A stretch of 64,000 nt of DNA, taken from positions 1 through 64,000 of the forward strand of contig NW_020167562.1 in the NCBI RefSeq assembly GCF_001641265.1, in the 5' to 3' direction. This DNA is from Pseudogymnoascus destructans (lineage: Eukaryota > Ascomycota > Leotiomycetes > Thelebolales > Thelebolaceae). Positions 33,291 through 45,153 of this stretch are shown one piece after another; the stretch's first letter is position 1, and every line of letters begins with the position of its first letter. Made by a program: the position numbers and the translations under genes. Under the pieces are notes generated by a model, which saw only the letters and a program-made list of their open reading frames with translations, made no database searches and had not been told where the DNA came from.

Positions 33291-33985
33291 TGTCATACTG
33301 ACATTCGTTGCTCTCAGTTTGCTATCAAACTCAAGAGCAAACTTAGAAATCTGATCCTCAAACCTACAAGTCACCATACATATCTTGGCTTATCACACCA
33401 ACAACAAGATCAATACTACTCAACGATTGCTGCAAACTCTTCTACTACATCTGTTTATGCTACATACATCACGGCATATCATTTGGACACTCATTGAACA
33501 AGTTATTAAGAAAATACCCTCCTTAAGGGGGTGGGCCAATACTACCACATGGCATATCTCTACCAACTAGAGGCCTAGGAACATGAACGATAGCTCTAGA
33601 AGCTTCTACAACCCTCTATGATTCATTACACGTCATCGCTCCTTAGTTACCCACAAGATTGGTTAAGTTATGACATAATTTGTCTATAGGTACTCTGACC
33701 TTGGACCTCCTTTTCACTTCCTATAGGCTAGGAACCTAGGAGATGGTTCTATGAAATTCTCTTATGTCGACTACAGTTACCAAGCCTGGTTAGTCATGGA
33801 AAGTCTTGGAAAATGAGAGAACTACACTCCTTTAGCATAAATAGGATTGCCTTCCTTAAGAAAGGGCAAGCAGACAATACAGTAAATCGACTATCACATA
33901 CTTCCACGTCTTTTCCAAGCTTCCAAGCATTGATCTTGTTACTCCTTGTTTCTGAAAAGTCAGTGAGGTGCTAACCTCTGACTTG
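33291..33985 (+). repeat. LTR-A, 3'-truncated
   Basis: It begins TGTCATACTGACATTCG and follows LTR-A up to GTGAGGTGCTAACCTCTGACTT, then changes to unrelated AT-rich sequence. The last 200 or so bases of the family are missing and no target duplication is left. Confidence 0.85.
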
Positions 33986-34748
33986 CTAATTTATAAGCAT
34001 CTATAAGCAATTACATCAGTAATTTATCTTATCCTATCTTATCTTATTGCAACTTAGTCATAATTAGGTGATGTATATACCTAAATAGGTTAAATTCATT
34101 TTCTAACTCATTAACTCATGAGTCTACTCTAGTTGGTGAGTTTGAGTTTGAGTACAGGTCTAAACTCAACTCAATGAGTTGAGTTTGGTTTCAAACTCAT
34201 GAGTCTACTCGAATTGCTAACCCTGGGCACATTTGGTATTGCTTTGATTGCGGGACTAAGGCTGGTAAAGATCACAGAAGCTTTGGATCTGGTGAAGCGA
34301 TATGGGAGCATCTCAATAGCTGTCACAACTACAATTATGAGCTCCATAAAATCAAACTTGAGCTATGAGAATGATAGTGTAGATTTGATATGACAGTGCC
34401 AACGAAGGCTCACATAGCCAATGGTCTGCATTGTCATGCTGGGCTCTGCCATGCAAATTTGAAGACATAGAGATGATCAATTTAGAATTAGACCTTATCC
34501 GATGCGCTTCATCATCATATGTACAAGATCTCTGGAGAAAGGCCCCCCTTGCTCAAGTAATTGGTCAAACTCAAGAGAGCGAATTATATTTGTTACCTCA
34601 CATGTGAGATACTCCATTACAAGAGATCGCAGTAGTCCACAACTTCGTATATTAGATAGATCCATGGATACGCAGCCCCTCAATTTAGAGAGGGGCCTGC
34701 GAGGCTTGATCAGCATGGGCCGGGCCAAAAGCTGAACCTTTCTGACAG
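33986..34748. other. AT-rich region with a possible hAT end
   Basis: At 34100-34230 short repeats of ACTCATGAGTCTACTC-type sequence end in TTGCTAACCCTG (about 34216-34227), which resembles a right hAT terminus (CAGGGTTAGCAA in reverse). No partner end was found. The rest encodes nothing convincing. Confidence 0.35.
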
Positions 34749-35554
34749 CAGTGTTCAGCACGGATCGTGGATGACCCGAGCTGATCCGGATACTGATCTG
34801 GATATATCCTATCCGCCATAATTATGATCTATCCGTACGATCCGAGGATATATCCGGATCTTACAGATATTGCAAAAGTTGCCAAGAGTTGCCAAGGCCA
34901 CATAGTAGACGTAGAATTGATTCTGTAATATCAGTTCAAATACCATCGTAATGATTATAGTAAAAATAGAGTGTTTTAGCAGTCTCCGACAGGCTCTGGC
35001 TTTACATTGCCTGATCAGGCCATGCCAAGCTGACCTAGAATATATTAGTATTAGAGCATACATAACCCTGTTTAGTGCTTACTGTAGTCCACTGTAAGGC
35101 CTAAATAGGCAATTCTAAAATGAGTTGGAATCGAGGCTTTGAAAAGTTGTGATCTTCATGATTTTCGTGAGTTCACCTATGACATGACGAGGGAAATTAC
35201 TAGTAAATTGTATGTAATTCCCCATTCCGGCCATACCCCATAAGGCGTTCCCTTTGTAGTCCCCTATGTGACTAGAGCCCTTTGTTCCCTCTGTAGAATA
35301 CTGGCCTTTGATAAATTTTTCTACTTTAGTAAGTGCTTTGGAACTGGGCGGGTAGGGGGAGAGGTGGTCGCAACCGGAAAAAGATACATCGCGGTATGTC
35401 TATTGCCATACAGATATATATGTAAATGTACCCTTTTGTGACTGCCACCACTGCAAATTACCCCTATTTGACCACCACTTTCGTTATAAAATATCTTTTG
35501 CAACGTAGCTACTATATTACTTCAATTCAGAGGTAGTTATAGTAATTAGATCTA

Positions 35555-36731
35555 ATGTCTAATACCAAAGACCTAGAACTGATTGCGATTGCTACTTGTG
35601 CTACTGTTCTGGTTATTCGGCATAATCGCCGTCGTCAATACCATCGGTGGCTCTTACGACAGTTATATACAACTCAACGCCCATAGACTCGACTTACTTA
35701 CGAGTATGATAAGTTCAACTGGAGCTTACGGGCATGGGGTAGCCATACTCCTGGATGGGTAGCTCATAAATTCCAGTAGGCTTTTAGGTTATAACTCTAT
35801 ATGGTTCTTATTACTCACAGTTAACAGATTTTCCATTGACGAAATAGCTCGGCTTGTGCCACTGCTAAAGCTTCATACAATAGTCTGGAGTAGGCAGGTA
35901 AACCCAGACCCAGAGACTGCTCTTTGCGTAGTCTTGGCCCATCTTGCGTATCCAGGGCGTTGGACAATCTGTGTTGACCTTTTTGGACGGTCTCAGGCAT
36001 GGCTTTCAATAGTCTTTAACGACGTAATGGGTCACTTGGTACACGAATTTGAAGGCTTAGTAGAATGGCACCCATACCTTACATACAACAAGCTACTAAG
36101 CTTTGAAGAGGCTATAGCAGATAGCGGTGGCTGTAGCCAAATATGGGGGTTTGTCGATGGTACATTCCAAGGGTTTTGCCGACCAGCAGGAGACTCGGAA
36201 GTCCAGCGGCTATGGTATTCTGGATATAAGAAGAAGCACGGAATGCACTTCCAGGCTGTTGTAACTCCTGATGGACTTGTATCATCCTTGATTGGGCCGT
36301 ATAATGGACCAGCTAACGACTGGCGTATTTGGGGGGAATCAGGCTGCGTTGAAAGGATTCGGCATATTATGGATGGTAAACAGGAGTTATACCTATATGG
36401 AGACCCAGCTTACCGGTGTACGGAATGAATTATGGCTCCGTATACTTGTGCGCATGGCTACCGATATCTTCCTTCTAAGGAGAAGCAGTTTAATGCTTCT
36501 CTATCATCTGTGAGAATTGCAGTTGAAAATGCCTTTGGATTAACGCAATAGTTATGGACGTACGCAGCTTTTGATAAAGGGCTACAGTCACAGTCGCAGC
36601 TTGTAGCAGCTCACTTTAAAGCTGTGATACTATTTACGAACTGTTATACTTGTATACGGGGTAACTTGATTGGAACGAGGTTTCTGGTGCCTCCACCAAC
36701 AGTAGAGGAACATCTTCTTTGTACTAGCTAG
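35555..36731 (+). pseudogene. Harbinger DDE transposase, broken by stops
   Basis: The frame starts MSNTKDLELIAIA. A small intron (about 35778-35826) would join HKFQ to FSIDEIARLVPLLKL. The catalytic motifs of the DDE_Tnp_4 type are present: WGFVDGTFQGFCRPAG (first Asp), YLYGDPAYR (second Asp) and VRIAVENAFG (Glu). Stops at about 35686 (TAG), at 36426-36428 (TGA after YRCTE) and around 36550 break it. The enzyme normally works with the Myb-like partner encoded downstream on the opposite strand. Confidence 0.8.
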
Positions 36732-36897
36732 GATATATATGTATTAGTTGACTCTATCCAACCCTCTACCCCGTTATATTCACTACTATCCGTACTTTCA
36801 AGTGGAAAGCTTCATCGGATAGGCCCATGTAATGCCTGCTGAAGAAGAGATATTATTGTAGTTTGGCCTTGCTTCAATTTAGCTTGGCCTTCCTATA

Positions 36898-38008
36898 GTT
36901 CCCGGATCTGATGATCGACTTGCTGTAACCGCGAAGTAATTATAGGATTATCAATGTTCTCGTTCTGACTTTCCTGCTGCCCTCCCTGCCCTCTTGCATT
37001 ACTCTGTCTATACTGATCCTTCACCATACTCATGAACGACTCAAAGACAGATAATACTGGGTCATAAGCCCGTGTTAATTGCTCTTCAAGGAGCAATTGA
37101 GTCTGAGACGGTGACAAATTTCAGGGCTGTCTATGACAGTGTCTTCCTCAACTACTTGAACGGCCACGAGGAGCTGAAGTTCCTCGTAGTACTGGCGTTG
37201 GTGTTTGTAGTAGGGTTGATGTTTCCAGGGGAGTCAAGTCTATAGAGTGAACACTCTCAGCGCCGTTCTCACTTTGCCTTTCTTCTGCAGAATCATCTAG
37301 TATATCCTCGTCATCAGGATAGTCAAAGCCAGAGCACACTCGTGCTCTCTGGCCAATGGATCTATTACGACTTTGAGGATAAGTCTGCTGGTGCCTCCGC
37401 TTTGTAGCAAGAGCAACGGATAACAAGTGTCAAGTATTGAGCGCTCGCTGCGACGAAGTGATAACAGTATTTGCTGCCTCACTTCACTGTGTTTCAATCC
37501 GCTTTTCCCCAGTAACAACCCCAATCCAGTTATCAGTTTGGACAGTCAATTCCGACTTGCTATCAGTTTGTGCAGTCCCAAGCCCATCGAGGTATTTCCT
37601 TCTCTTGTCGATTTCCCGCTGTACTACTCGGTAGAGACTCTTGTGGTCTTTACCAGTCTCCCTTTCGAAATAGGCCTGTATATAAGACCAGAATGCAGTC
37701 TTCTTCCCTGGTTGAAATGCTTCGGCGTTTCGATTGCAAAGTTGGAAGAGGACCAGTACTTCGTCCTTCGTTAGGGGCGTCATCTTTGCTTGAGAGCCTT
37801 GAGGGTCGCAACTCTCTATGCGCTGCTGGCTTGAGACTTGTGATCCTCTAGGCCTTTCGGTATTGAATTGCGCCTCAACTGTAGGCTGAACAGGTAAAGG
37901 TGGACTACCCAGATCATCGTCTTCGAAGACAGAGCGCTGCCGACGACTGGGAAGTAAAGTTCGAGGCTGGTATGCCCGGAATTCAATAGGTTTGGTATGC
38001 AATGCCAT
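36898..38008 (-). pseudogene. Harbinger Myb/SANT-like accessory protein, frameshifted
   Basis: The minus strand reads MALHTKPIEFRAYQPRTLLP and then a trihelix-like segment (VLVLFQLCNRNAEAFQPGKK, ETGKDHKSLYRVVQREIDKR) up to about 37484. After a stop the coding continues in other frames at 37426-37148 and 37117-36898 with a C-terminal coiled-coil-like part. In Harbinger elements this protein binds the ends and brings the transposase to the nucleus. Position and orientation fit; assignment rests on context and motif. Confidence 0.6.
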
Positions 38009-38311
38009 AGTTATTACTTGTATTTAATATAATACAATCATACATACGACTCTATTACTAACTCTACCGGTACATGACGTCCCCTGAAGGAGATTACTAA
38101 TAAATACTCCAACTACAACAGGATTATGGCTCACTGTAAGTCTTCAACAGATAACTGTTAAGCCTCTACAGTCCTAAGTCCTAAATAGGAAGTAGTGGAG
38201 CTCGGGATTGCAAGGTTTTTACAGGGATTATGGCACTAAATTCTCATATTTCTATACTAACTACATATGGGGGTGTTGAACAGCCTGTTCAACAGTTGCT
38301 AAAATGCTCTA

Positions 38312-40077
38312 ATGAGCGACTCGGAATTGTCAGATTTGCCGTCAGACCATGAGAGCTATTCTCAAATGGAAGAGCTATCGTTACCACATCTTCTGCCTCA
38401 ACCTACCCCTCTTCAGCTTCCAGTTGAAGCAGTTGATGTATCGATTAATCTACTTCAACATCCAAGGGTAGTACTACCACCGACGTCGTTGAAGCTCTTT
38501 ACAAAGGGCTTATATCGTCAGGAATTACTTGATACTTGGCCTCCAACTATAAAAATGATATGCCTACAACCAGGCTGTGAATATTCACTACCGCCATAAG
38601 AACTAAAGCAATCGTCGACGGGTAATCTATGGAGGCATTATTCTTTAAAGCATCCAATAGTATCATATGCCCTTAAAAATGAGAATAGACAGTCGTCTAG
38701 TGCATCAAGTACTACATCGTCATTCTTCAACCCATGCCCATCAGCCCTACCAAAGCAATCTGGTAATCCTTCAAAGTATAAGGAGCTATTACTACAGTTT
38801 ATTGTGTCAAATAACCTATTGATATGCCTTATTGAAAGCTATTGGTTCCGTGAATTAGTTCAATTCTTAAGCCTGACAACTATATCAATATCAGCTTGTA
38901 CACTACACTGAGAACTACAGTGTCAGTTCTCATATCACGGAGGCAAACTACAACTTGAGCTCCATTCTCATATCAAGAGAGGAGGCCAGATATCAATAAT
39001 TAATATCGCTGTTCAAGATGCTCGTTAGGCTTTAAAGGCAGCCCCTGCTGAGCAAGGAGTTGCGCAGATTCCAGTAATCGAAGGCAATGAAAAGATGCTA
39101 TTCAAAAGCAGACTATTGCAGCTGGTCTTAAGAAGCTACAACTATCACTCGATATGCGAGTCTGGTGGAACTCAACATACGAAATGGTTTCAACAGTCCT
39201 TAAGTTACAGATGCCAATTACAGCGATCTGTGCTACTCAGAAAATGGATTTAAGTATGAGAGATATCACCCTTACACCAGAGGATTGGATAATGCTCCAC
39301 GCTCTTTAGAATTTCTTCTATATATTTGTTAAGCCGTCACAAAAGCTACAAGCAAGCTTATATCCAATGCTTAACTTCGCAATTCCTCAGTATCTAAAGA
39401 TGATAAAGAAGCTCGAGGCTTTACAGAAAGAAGTCAGTATATCATCAACAATTGGCCTAGCAAGTATCGCTGCTCATAAGAAGCTTAATGTATACGCTTG
39501 CTACAAATCAATGATGGAGTCATTCAGGGGTAGCTATAATTTGCGATCCACGTATGAATCTTATCGTATTTAACAGTCTTTGGCCAAGCAGTACTGAAGA
39601 AGTCAAACGGAATAGAGTTAAGCAGCAGTTTCACGACGTCTTTATTCAATATAGAGACCGCCAATACTATCTTGATGAGGAGAAAAATGAAGCTGAGGCG
39701 GAATTACCACAATTGCCTACAGAACCTGACTCTGATGATGTTTATACATTTCTCACAGCATTTATCAAGAACCGGAATGGAAGCGCTGGCTTGTTGAGCT
39801 CCGGCCAGGTCCAACAACAGATATCCTTAAATATTGGGCAGCAAAGCAATATCAATATCCAATTATAGCTGCAATTGCTCGAGACAATTTGGCAATTTCT
39901 GCAACATCAGCTCCATCAGAACGGGTCTTTAGTAATGGAGCTGATATTCTTATGAAGAAGAGGAACAGGCTCTCTCCTGAAACGCTTCAATATTTACTCT
40001 GTTTACGAGATTGGGGTCATATACTAGAGGTTGAAGAAAGTGAAGCTGAAGACGCTGATGAGAAGGGGGAAGAGTAG
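38312..40077 (+). pseudogene. hAT-1 transposase, many stops
   Basis: Pieces in order are an N-terminal part MSDSELSDLPSDHESYSQM, a BED-finger-like segment (CLQPGCEYSLPP, then NLWRHYSLKHP), the segment YKELLLQFIVSNNLLICLIE typical of hAT proteins, and the C-terminal dimerisation block SATSAPSERVFSNGADILMK then RLSPETLQYLLCLRDW (39895-40020). Between 38880 and 39880 the frame is heavily mutated and partly deleted. It is similar in layout to hAT-2. Confidence 0.8.
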
Positions 40078-40254
40078 TTATATAGTTATTTTATCTATTC
40101 TATTTGTATATTTTAAGCTTCATTATCCTGAAGATCGGGATATAACCCGTATCTATCCGTCAGACCTTAGACGGATCATGATCTGACCCGTGAGGGCTCA
40201 GGATCAGATCCGGATATGATCCGCTCAACACTAACTGACAGCCGCTTTCTAAAG

Positions 40255-40311
40255 GTTAGTAGGTATCATGTGCAGATTAGGCGCGCCTATCTGCACGTGA
40301 TACCTACTAAC
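40255..40311. repeat. 57-base near-perfect hairpin
   Basis: GTTAGTAGGTATCATGTGCAG is mirrored by CTGCACGTGATACCTACTAAC around a GGCGCGCC centre. One mismatch and one extra base were found. It lies 14 bases outside the target duplication of hAT-1. It could be a small foldback element or a structured RNA; no second copy was seen. Confidence 0.8.
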
Positions 40312-40479
40312 ACCATGTGAATCTGGCTCCAAGAATCAGGCATAATAAGGCACCAACAGCCTGAAACCTGTGTACTGGTGTAGTTTCCTACGGTAGAATA
40401 GCTTCCGGATGATGGCATAAGTAAAGTCCGTAGCCCCATTGAATTCAAGCAAGTTGGTTCACGCTCGGGATATCACAGT
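40312..40479. other. short spacer
   Basis: About 170 bases without a recognised feature separate the hairpin from the F-box fragment; possibly its promoter remnant. Confidence 0.4.
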
Positions 40480-40859
40480 ATGTCGGCTTCTATATCACGT
40501 GGCAGGCCCAGCTTACTGAAAGTGGCAAAACCCCAGTTGGCACCAACAGATGCAAACCACGATCTTCATGACATTGAGACTCGGATCTCTGCACTACCAG
40601 CAGCAATGCCTAGTCTGACTAGGCCTAAGCCTAGAGATAACTCAGATTCAGAAGGAAGTTGCCAAATAACTCTCCCTATCGAAATTTGGCTGCATATTTT
40701 GGATATTTCAGGTATCTTGAATATTACCGACATCTGCAACATTTTAGTCATCATCCGCCAATTGAGGGAGTGGATAGTAGATGCACCGTTGTGGATAAAA
40801 CGATATGGCAGTCCCATGCCATCCCATAGCCAACACTACATTATGCATGGGTACATCAG
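40480..40859 (+). pseudogene. F-box-like protein, 5' fragment cut by hAT-3
   Basis: The frame starts MSASISRGRPSLLKVAKPQL. After a linker it shows an F-box-like motif (ITLPIEIWLHILDISG, about residues 65-80) followed by APLWIKRYGS. F-box proteins bring substrates to SCF ubiquitin ligases. The frame runs on until about 40923, but from 40860 the DNA belongs to a hAT end (CAGTGTGGGTAATAG). The rest of the gene is not found in the window. Whether it was a host gene or part of another element cannot be decided. Confidence 0.5.
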
Positions 40860-41196
40860 CAGTGTGGGTAATAGTACAAATAGTCCGTCCAAGGCCTTAA
40901 ACTGGACTGGACTGTTTAAATATTGAGTAAACTGGACTGGACTGTATATTTATGTGGTCAAACTGGACGGACTGTGAAACTGACTAATAAACTGACAGTT
41001 TCTATATAAATTACATCCAAGATTTCAAACACTCTGTAGCCTCGATAGTCTCTGCCTCCAAGTTATTCCTTCTATCAGTAACTGTGAGCAACACACCTAA
41101 AAATAGACTTTCTGGTTCTGCTGACACAGCTGGAATTGAAAGAATATCAATGGCCATTAAAGAAAGATTAGGATACATTAGCCGCTGCGTAGGTTC

Positions 41197-41634
41197 TATA
41201 GTAGTTCAGGCTCCAAAGCATATACTTTATACCACAGGGGTCAAGTGGTGAGACTAACAGGTTGGCCAAGTGGTTCGACTCGAAGTAAGGGAATGCAAAG
41301 TAAGTTGAAGCAGGAGGAATTGCAAGAAGGCCAAGTAGTGTATAATTTGCTAGCTAAAGATCAATAAGAGACATGAGCAATAAGTGCTTATATAACATTA
41401 AAAATCCCTAGTGCCAAATAAGCGAAGGCAATAATTAACCGAGCCCTAGTGAAGCGAGCCAATAACAAGAGAGCCTAAGCCAGTAGTCAACATTTGGGCT
41501 GATCTAGGTCAGCAAGTGAAGCGAAGTGAGCGAAGTGAGTGAAGCAGGTGAAGTGAATGACATAGTGAAATAAGTACTAGAGACTAAAGCAAATCAAAGG
41601 GTTATGACACAAATATCGAAGGAGTGTCATGACA
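41197..41634 (-). repeat. LTR-D, truncated copy (438 bp)
   Basis: It matches 19197-19657 closely, from TATAGTAGTTCAGGCTCC to GGAGTGTCATGACA. The first 86 or so bases of the plus-strand unit are missing, together with the left target duplication. Confidence 0.85.
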
Positions 41635-42250
41635 ATCTTTGACCTCTGACAAGATGGGAGCTTGAAGATACCTAGCATACTCATCTACCTCTGTCTGTAC
41701 CCTGGCTTTCTTCCTTCTCCAAGCCTGATACTGCACCGTTGTTTTTGTGTTTGCTTGTGGAGGAAGAACAATAGCTTTGGACTTGTATTTCTCTTCCCAG
41801 AATTCCTGCATCTTAACCTTTCCTCTAGTGATCCACACATCCTCCCAAGTAGACTTGAAGTACTCCCATTTGAATGCTGGGCACAGCACTGTTGTTGCTA
41901 TATAGACTGGGGTTCTACCTGTAAGAGCATAGTACTTGTCTAGTTTAGCCCAACCAGAGTTGCAACATGGGGCCATGTATCTATCCTCTTGATATTGTAT
42001 CTTTGCGGCCTCAAACTGCTCTAATAGTAAGTCCATAGTAGGTAAAACATGGTCTAATGTGCCTACGTGTCCTTCAGTTGATAGTGTGGCGTCCTCAAAA
42101 TACTGAAGAAAGTCCCTAATCTTCTGCAAATAACCCCAGTCTGTTTCTGAAAGTGCGTCCTTTTCTAACTTGTCTCTAGCTACAAAGATATCAATAGCTT
42201 CGCGTCATAGTGTATCCAAGGCGCAGTCAATCATCTTAACCAAGAGTTCC
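41602..42250 (-). pseudogene. hAT-3 transposase, C-terminal half
   Basis: The minus strand has an open stretch of about 175 codons (42129 to 41602) with hAT blocks LDKYYALTGRTPVYIATTVL and FKWEYFKSTW. Its last codons run into LTR-D. Upstream to about 42250 more codons follow with a TGA. The final dimerisation block is absent, removed or displaced by the LTR-D insertion. Confidence 0.75.
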
Positions 42251-43665
42251 ATCTAGTAGAATTGTCCCTGATTAAATTCAAGCCTTTGTGTACGAAATCG
42301 TTGAATTCACTGTGTGCTACGGCGAATATAAACAATGAGGTTGTGCAGCTTTCCTAGTGGCCCCTTATCGACTCCTTAGAGGGGTTCTAGGTCTATATGA
42401 GTAATTTAGAGTATCTAGAAGGCGTCTTAGAATCAGTGTTGCCCGAGTAGTACTCGCCGTGAGTAGTACTCGGGTGATATTTTTGACTACTCAGGGACTT
42501 GCCGAGTACTACTCTGAATACTCTGAATACTGCCAAGCCCTTGGCAATGAGGGGTAACTGGGCGTAGAATAGAATTAGATAATTGAAGCTTTCTTCCACT
42601 TGAGCGTTCCGTATTACTTCCTGACTGTGAAAATGAGTGGCTCTTCTCTGTCGCCAGTGCCGGCTGAGTATCAGTCTGATGCTTTAGAGCTGCCGCCCCT
42701 TATTCCGATGCTGCATATGCCTCTAAGAGTTCAATTACCTGATTCTACATCAATCCTCTTTTCGAAAGGGTCATTCTACCGTACTTTATTAGATACAAAT
42801 ACCTGCTAGAATCCAATACCAATGCCTTCAAACTATTGTAGCTATATGCCGAGCCAGCTACTAAAGAGCCAGATGACGAGTAATCTTTGGAAGCATCTTA
42901 AGAAGATGCACCCATCCATGCATGCAGAATATGAGAAGCTATCCTCCTCAATTAGAAGCTCATTAACACCATCTGCTTCTGCTTCTGCTTCTGCTTTTTT
43001 CCAGCCCTGCTAAGCACCCAGTAATGAACCAAGCTCGTCGAAATATAGAGAGCTTGTACTCTCTTTTGTGGTATCAAATAACCTACCGCTACACCTTGTG
43101 GAAAGCCACTCATTCTGGCAATTAGTTCATCATCTAAACACTACAGTTTTGACAGTTAGTAGAACTACGATCAGACAGGATCTATATCGTCTATTCTGCT
43201 ATCATAAAGCACGGCTTCAAGTAGAATTACAACAACATATTATAAGTGGTGGACGACTTGCAATAACTACAGATACTTGCTCGAAACAATTCTGAGTACT
43301 CAGCAGTTACAGTACACTGGATAAATGATAATTGGTAAATGAGAAATACTATACTTGACGTTATACACCTTCAGGAGCCAATCCACTCTGGCGAATACCT
43401 TGCCGAACAGATGATACATGTAACGGACGATTATAGTATTACACCTGCGATCTTTACAGTTACAAGAGATAATGCATCTACGAATACAACTATGCTATTA
43501 GAATATGAGAAACTGGCATTGGCGCAACCTATTACCCTGAAACAACCATGGGATTTTACACTGAAAGCAGGAGACGTACACTGTATTGGGCATATTATCA
43601 ACATTGCTATTCAACCTACTTTAGCTTCCTTAAAGGCAACGCCTGACGAAAGGGTAGAGGAATAC

Positions 43666-44576
43666 TGTCATACTGATATTCATTGCACTCAGTTTGCTAT
43701 CAAACTCAAGAGCAAACTTAGAAATCTCCTCCTCAAACCTACAAGTCACTATACATATTTTGGCTTATCACACCAACAACAAGAGCAATACTACTCAACG
43801 ATTGCTACAACCATCTATGATTCATTACACGTCATCGCTCCTTAGTTACTGGGCCGATATTACCACATAGCATATCTGTACAACCCTCTATGATTCATTA
43901 CATGACATCACTCATACTACCACATGACATATCTCTACCAACTAGAGGCCTAGGAGCATGAACGATAGCTCTAAAAGCTCCTACGAACCTCTATGATTCA
44001 TTACATGTCATCGCTCTTTAGTTACCCACAAGATTGGTTAAGTTATGACATAATTTGTCTATGACATAATTTGTCTATAGGGGTACTCTGACCTTGGACC
44101 TCCTTTTACTTCCTATAGGCTACGAACCTAAGAGATGGTTCTATGGGATTCTCTTACGTCGACTACAGTTACCAAGCCTGGTAAGTCATGGAAAGTCTTG
44201 GAAAATGAGAGAAACTACATTCCTTTAGCATAAATAGGATTGCCCTTTCCTTAAGAAAGGGCAAGCAGACAATACAGTAAATCGACTATCACATACTTCC
44301 ACGTCTTTTCCAAGCTTCCAAGCATTCATCTTGTTACTCCTTGTTTCTGAAAAGTCAGTGAGGTGTTAACCTTTGACTTACCCCTGAGTTCCCAGACTCA
44401 ACATTTGTTGCAACTTGTCTGAACCACTTCACTACATCACACACCTGATTGCTGCGTTGTGGAATAGTCTAAGCTACAACCCTTTGGCTCTGTTTCCTAA
44501 GACAGTGTGTTGTCTTAGTAAATTCATCCCTTCCTTGGGTGGCTAGATTCTCACATCTGGTGCACCCACCATTACA
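43666..44576 (+). repeat. LTR-A, complete (911 bp)
   Basis: It runs from TGTCATACTGATATTCATTG to CACCCACCATTACA. It includes extra copies of the CTCTATGATTCATTACA and GACATAATTTGTCTAT segments relative to the 761-bp form. The flank AATAC on its left has no match on its right. Confidence 0.9.
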
Positions 44577-45153
44577 TAAAGGAGTGTAGTTCTCTCATTT
44601 TCCAAGACTTTCCATGACTAACCAGGCTTGGTAACTGTAGTCGACGTAAGAGAATCCCATAGAACCATCTCCTAGGTTCGTAGCCTATAGGAAGTAAAAG
44701 GAGGTCCAAGGTCAGAGTACCCCTATAGACAAATTATGTCATAGACAAATTATGTCATAGACAAATTATGTCATAACTTAACCAATCTTGTGGGTAACTA
44801 AAGAGCGATGACATGTAATGAATCATAGAGGTTCGTAGGAGCTTTTAGAGCTATCGTTCATGCTCCTAGGCCTCTAGTTGGTAGAGATATGTCATGTGGT
44901 ATTATGAGTGATGTCATGTAATGAATCATAGAGGGTTGTACAGATATGCTATGTGGTAATATCGGCCCAGTAACTAAGGAGCGATGACGTGTAATGAATC
45001 ATAGATGGTTGTAGCAATCGTTGAGTAGTATTGCTCTTGTTGTTGGTGTGATAAGCCAAAATATGTATAGTGACTTGTAGGTTTGAGGAGGAGATTTCTA
45101 AGTTTGCTCTTGAGTTTGATAGCAAACTGAGTGCAACGAATGTCAGTATGACA
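44577..45153 (-). repeat. LTR-A, inverted and truncated (577 bp)
   Basis: It abuts the forward copy directly. Reading on the minus strand it starts TGTCATACTGACATTCG at 45153 and stops at GAACTACACTCCTTTA, so its 3' third is missing. Together the two copies form a large inverted repeat. Confidence 0.9.

Larger units (their letters stand above)
35071..38240 (+). mobile_element. PIF/Harbinger element nested in hAT-1
   Basis: Two divergent-function frames typical of the superfamily are present: a DDE transposase on the plus strand and a Myb/SANT-like protein on the minus strand, tail to tail. Exact ends are not clear. TTTAGTGC at 35071 and GCACTAAA at 38233-38240 are the best inverted pair but do not give the 3-bp TWA duplication, so the limits are tentative. 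Confidence 0.55.
34749..40233 (+). mobile_element. hAT-1, carrying a nested PIF/Harbinger
   Basis: The left end CAGTGTTCAGCACGGATC and right end GATCCGCTCAACACTA are imperfect inverted repeats with GGATC-rich subterminal repeats on both sides. Flanks TCTGACAG (34741-34748) and ACTGACAG (40234-40241) agree at seven of eight bases, as an aged 8-bp hAT duplication. The hAT frame starts only at 38312; the 3 kb between holds another transposon. Confidence 0.75.
40860..42310 (-). mobile_element. hAT-3 relic, interrupted by LTR-D
   Basis: The left end CAGTGTGGGTAATAG is followed by subterminal repeats of AAACTGGACTGGACTG (about 40901-40985). Coding remains lie on the minus strand at 41635-42310. 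The right end and N-terminal coding part were not found, and the flanking TACATCAG at 40852-40859 has no partner, so the element is truncated. Confidence 0.65.

Noticed and set aside
34199..34735. Short ORFs on both strands before hAT-1
   Set aside because: No family blocks on either strand, and the two strands give equally plausible but conflicting readings.
35071..38240. Exact terminal inverted repeats of the PIF element
   Set aside because: TTTAGTGC/GCACTAAA is short and does not give equal TWA duplications, so the limits are reported only as tentative.
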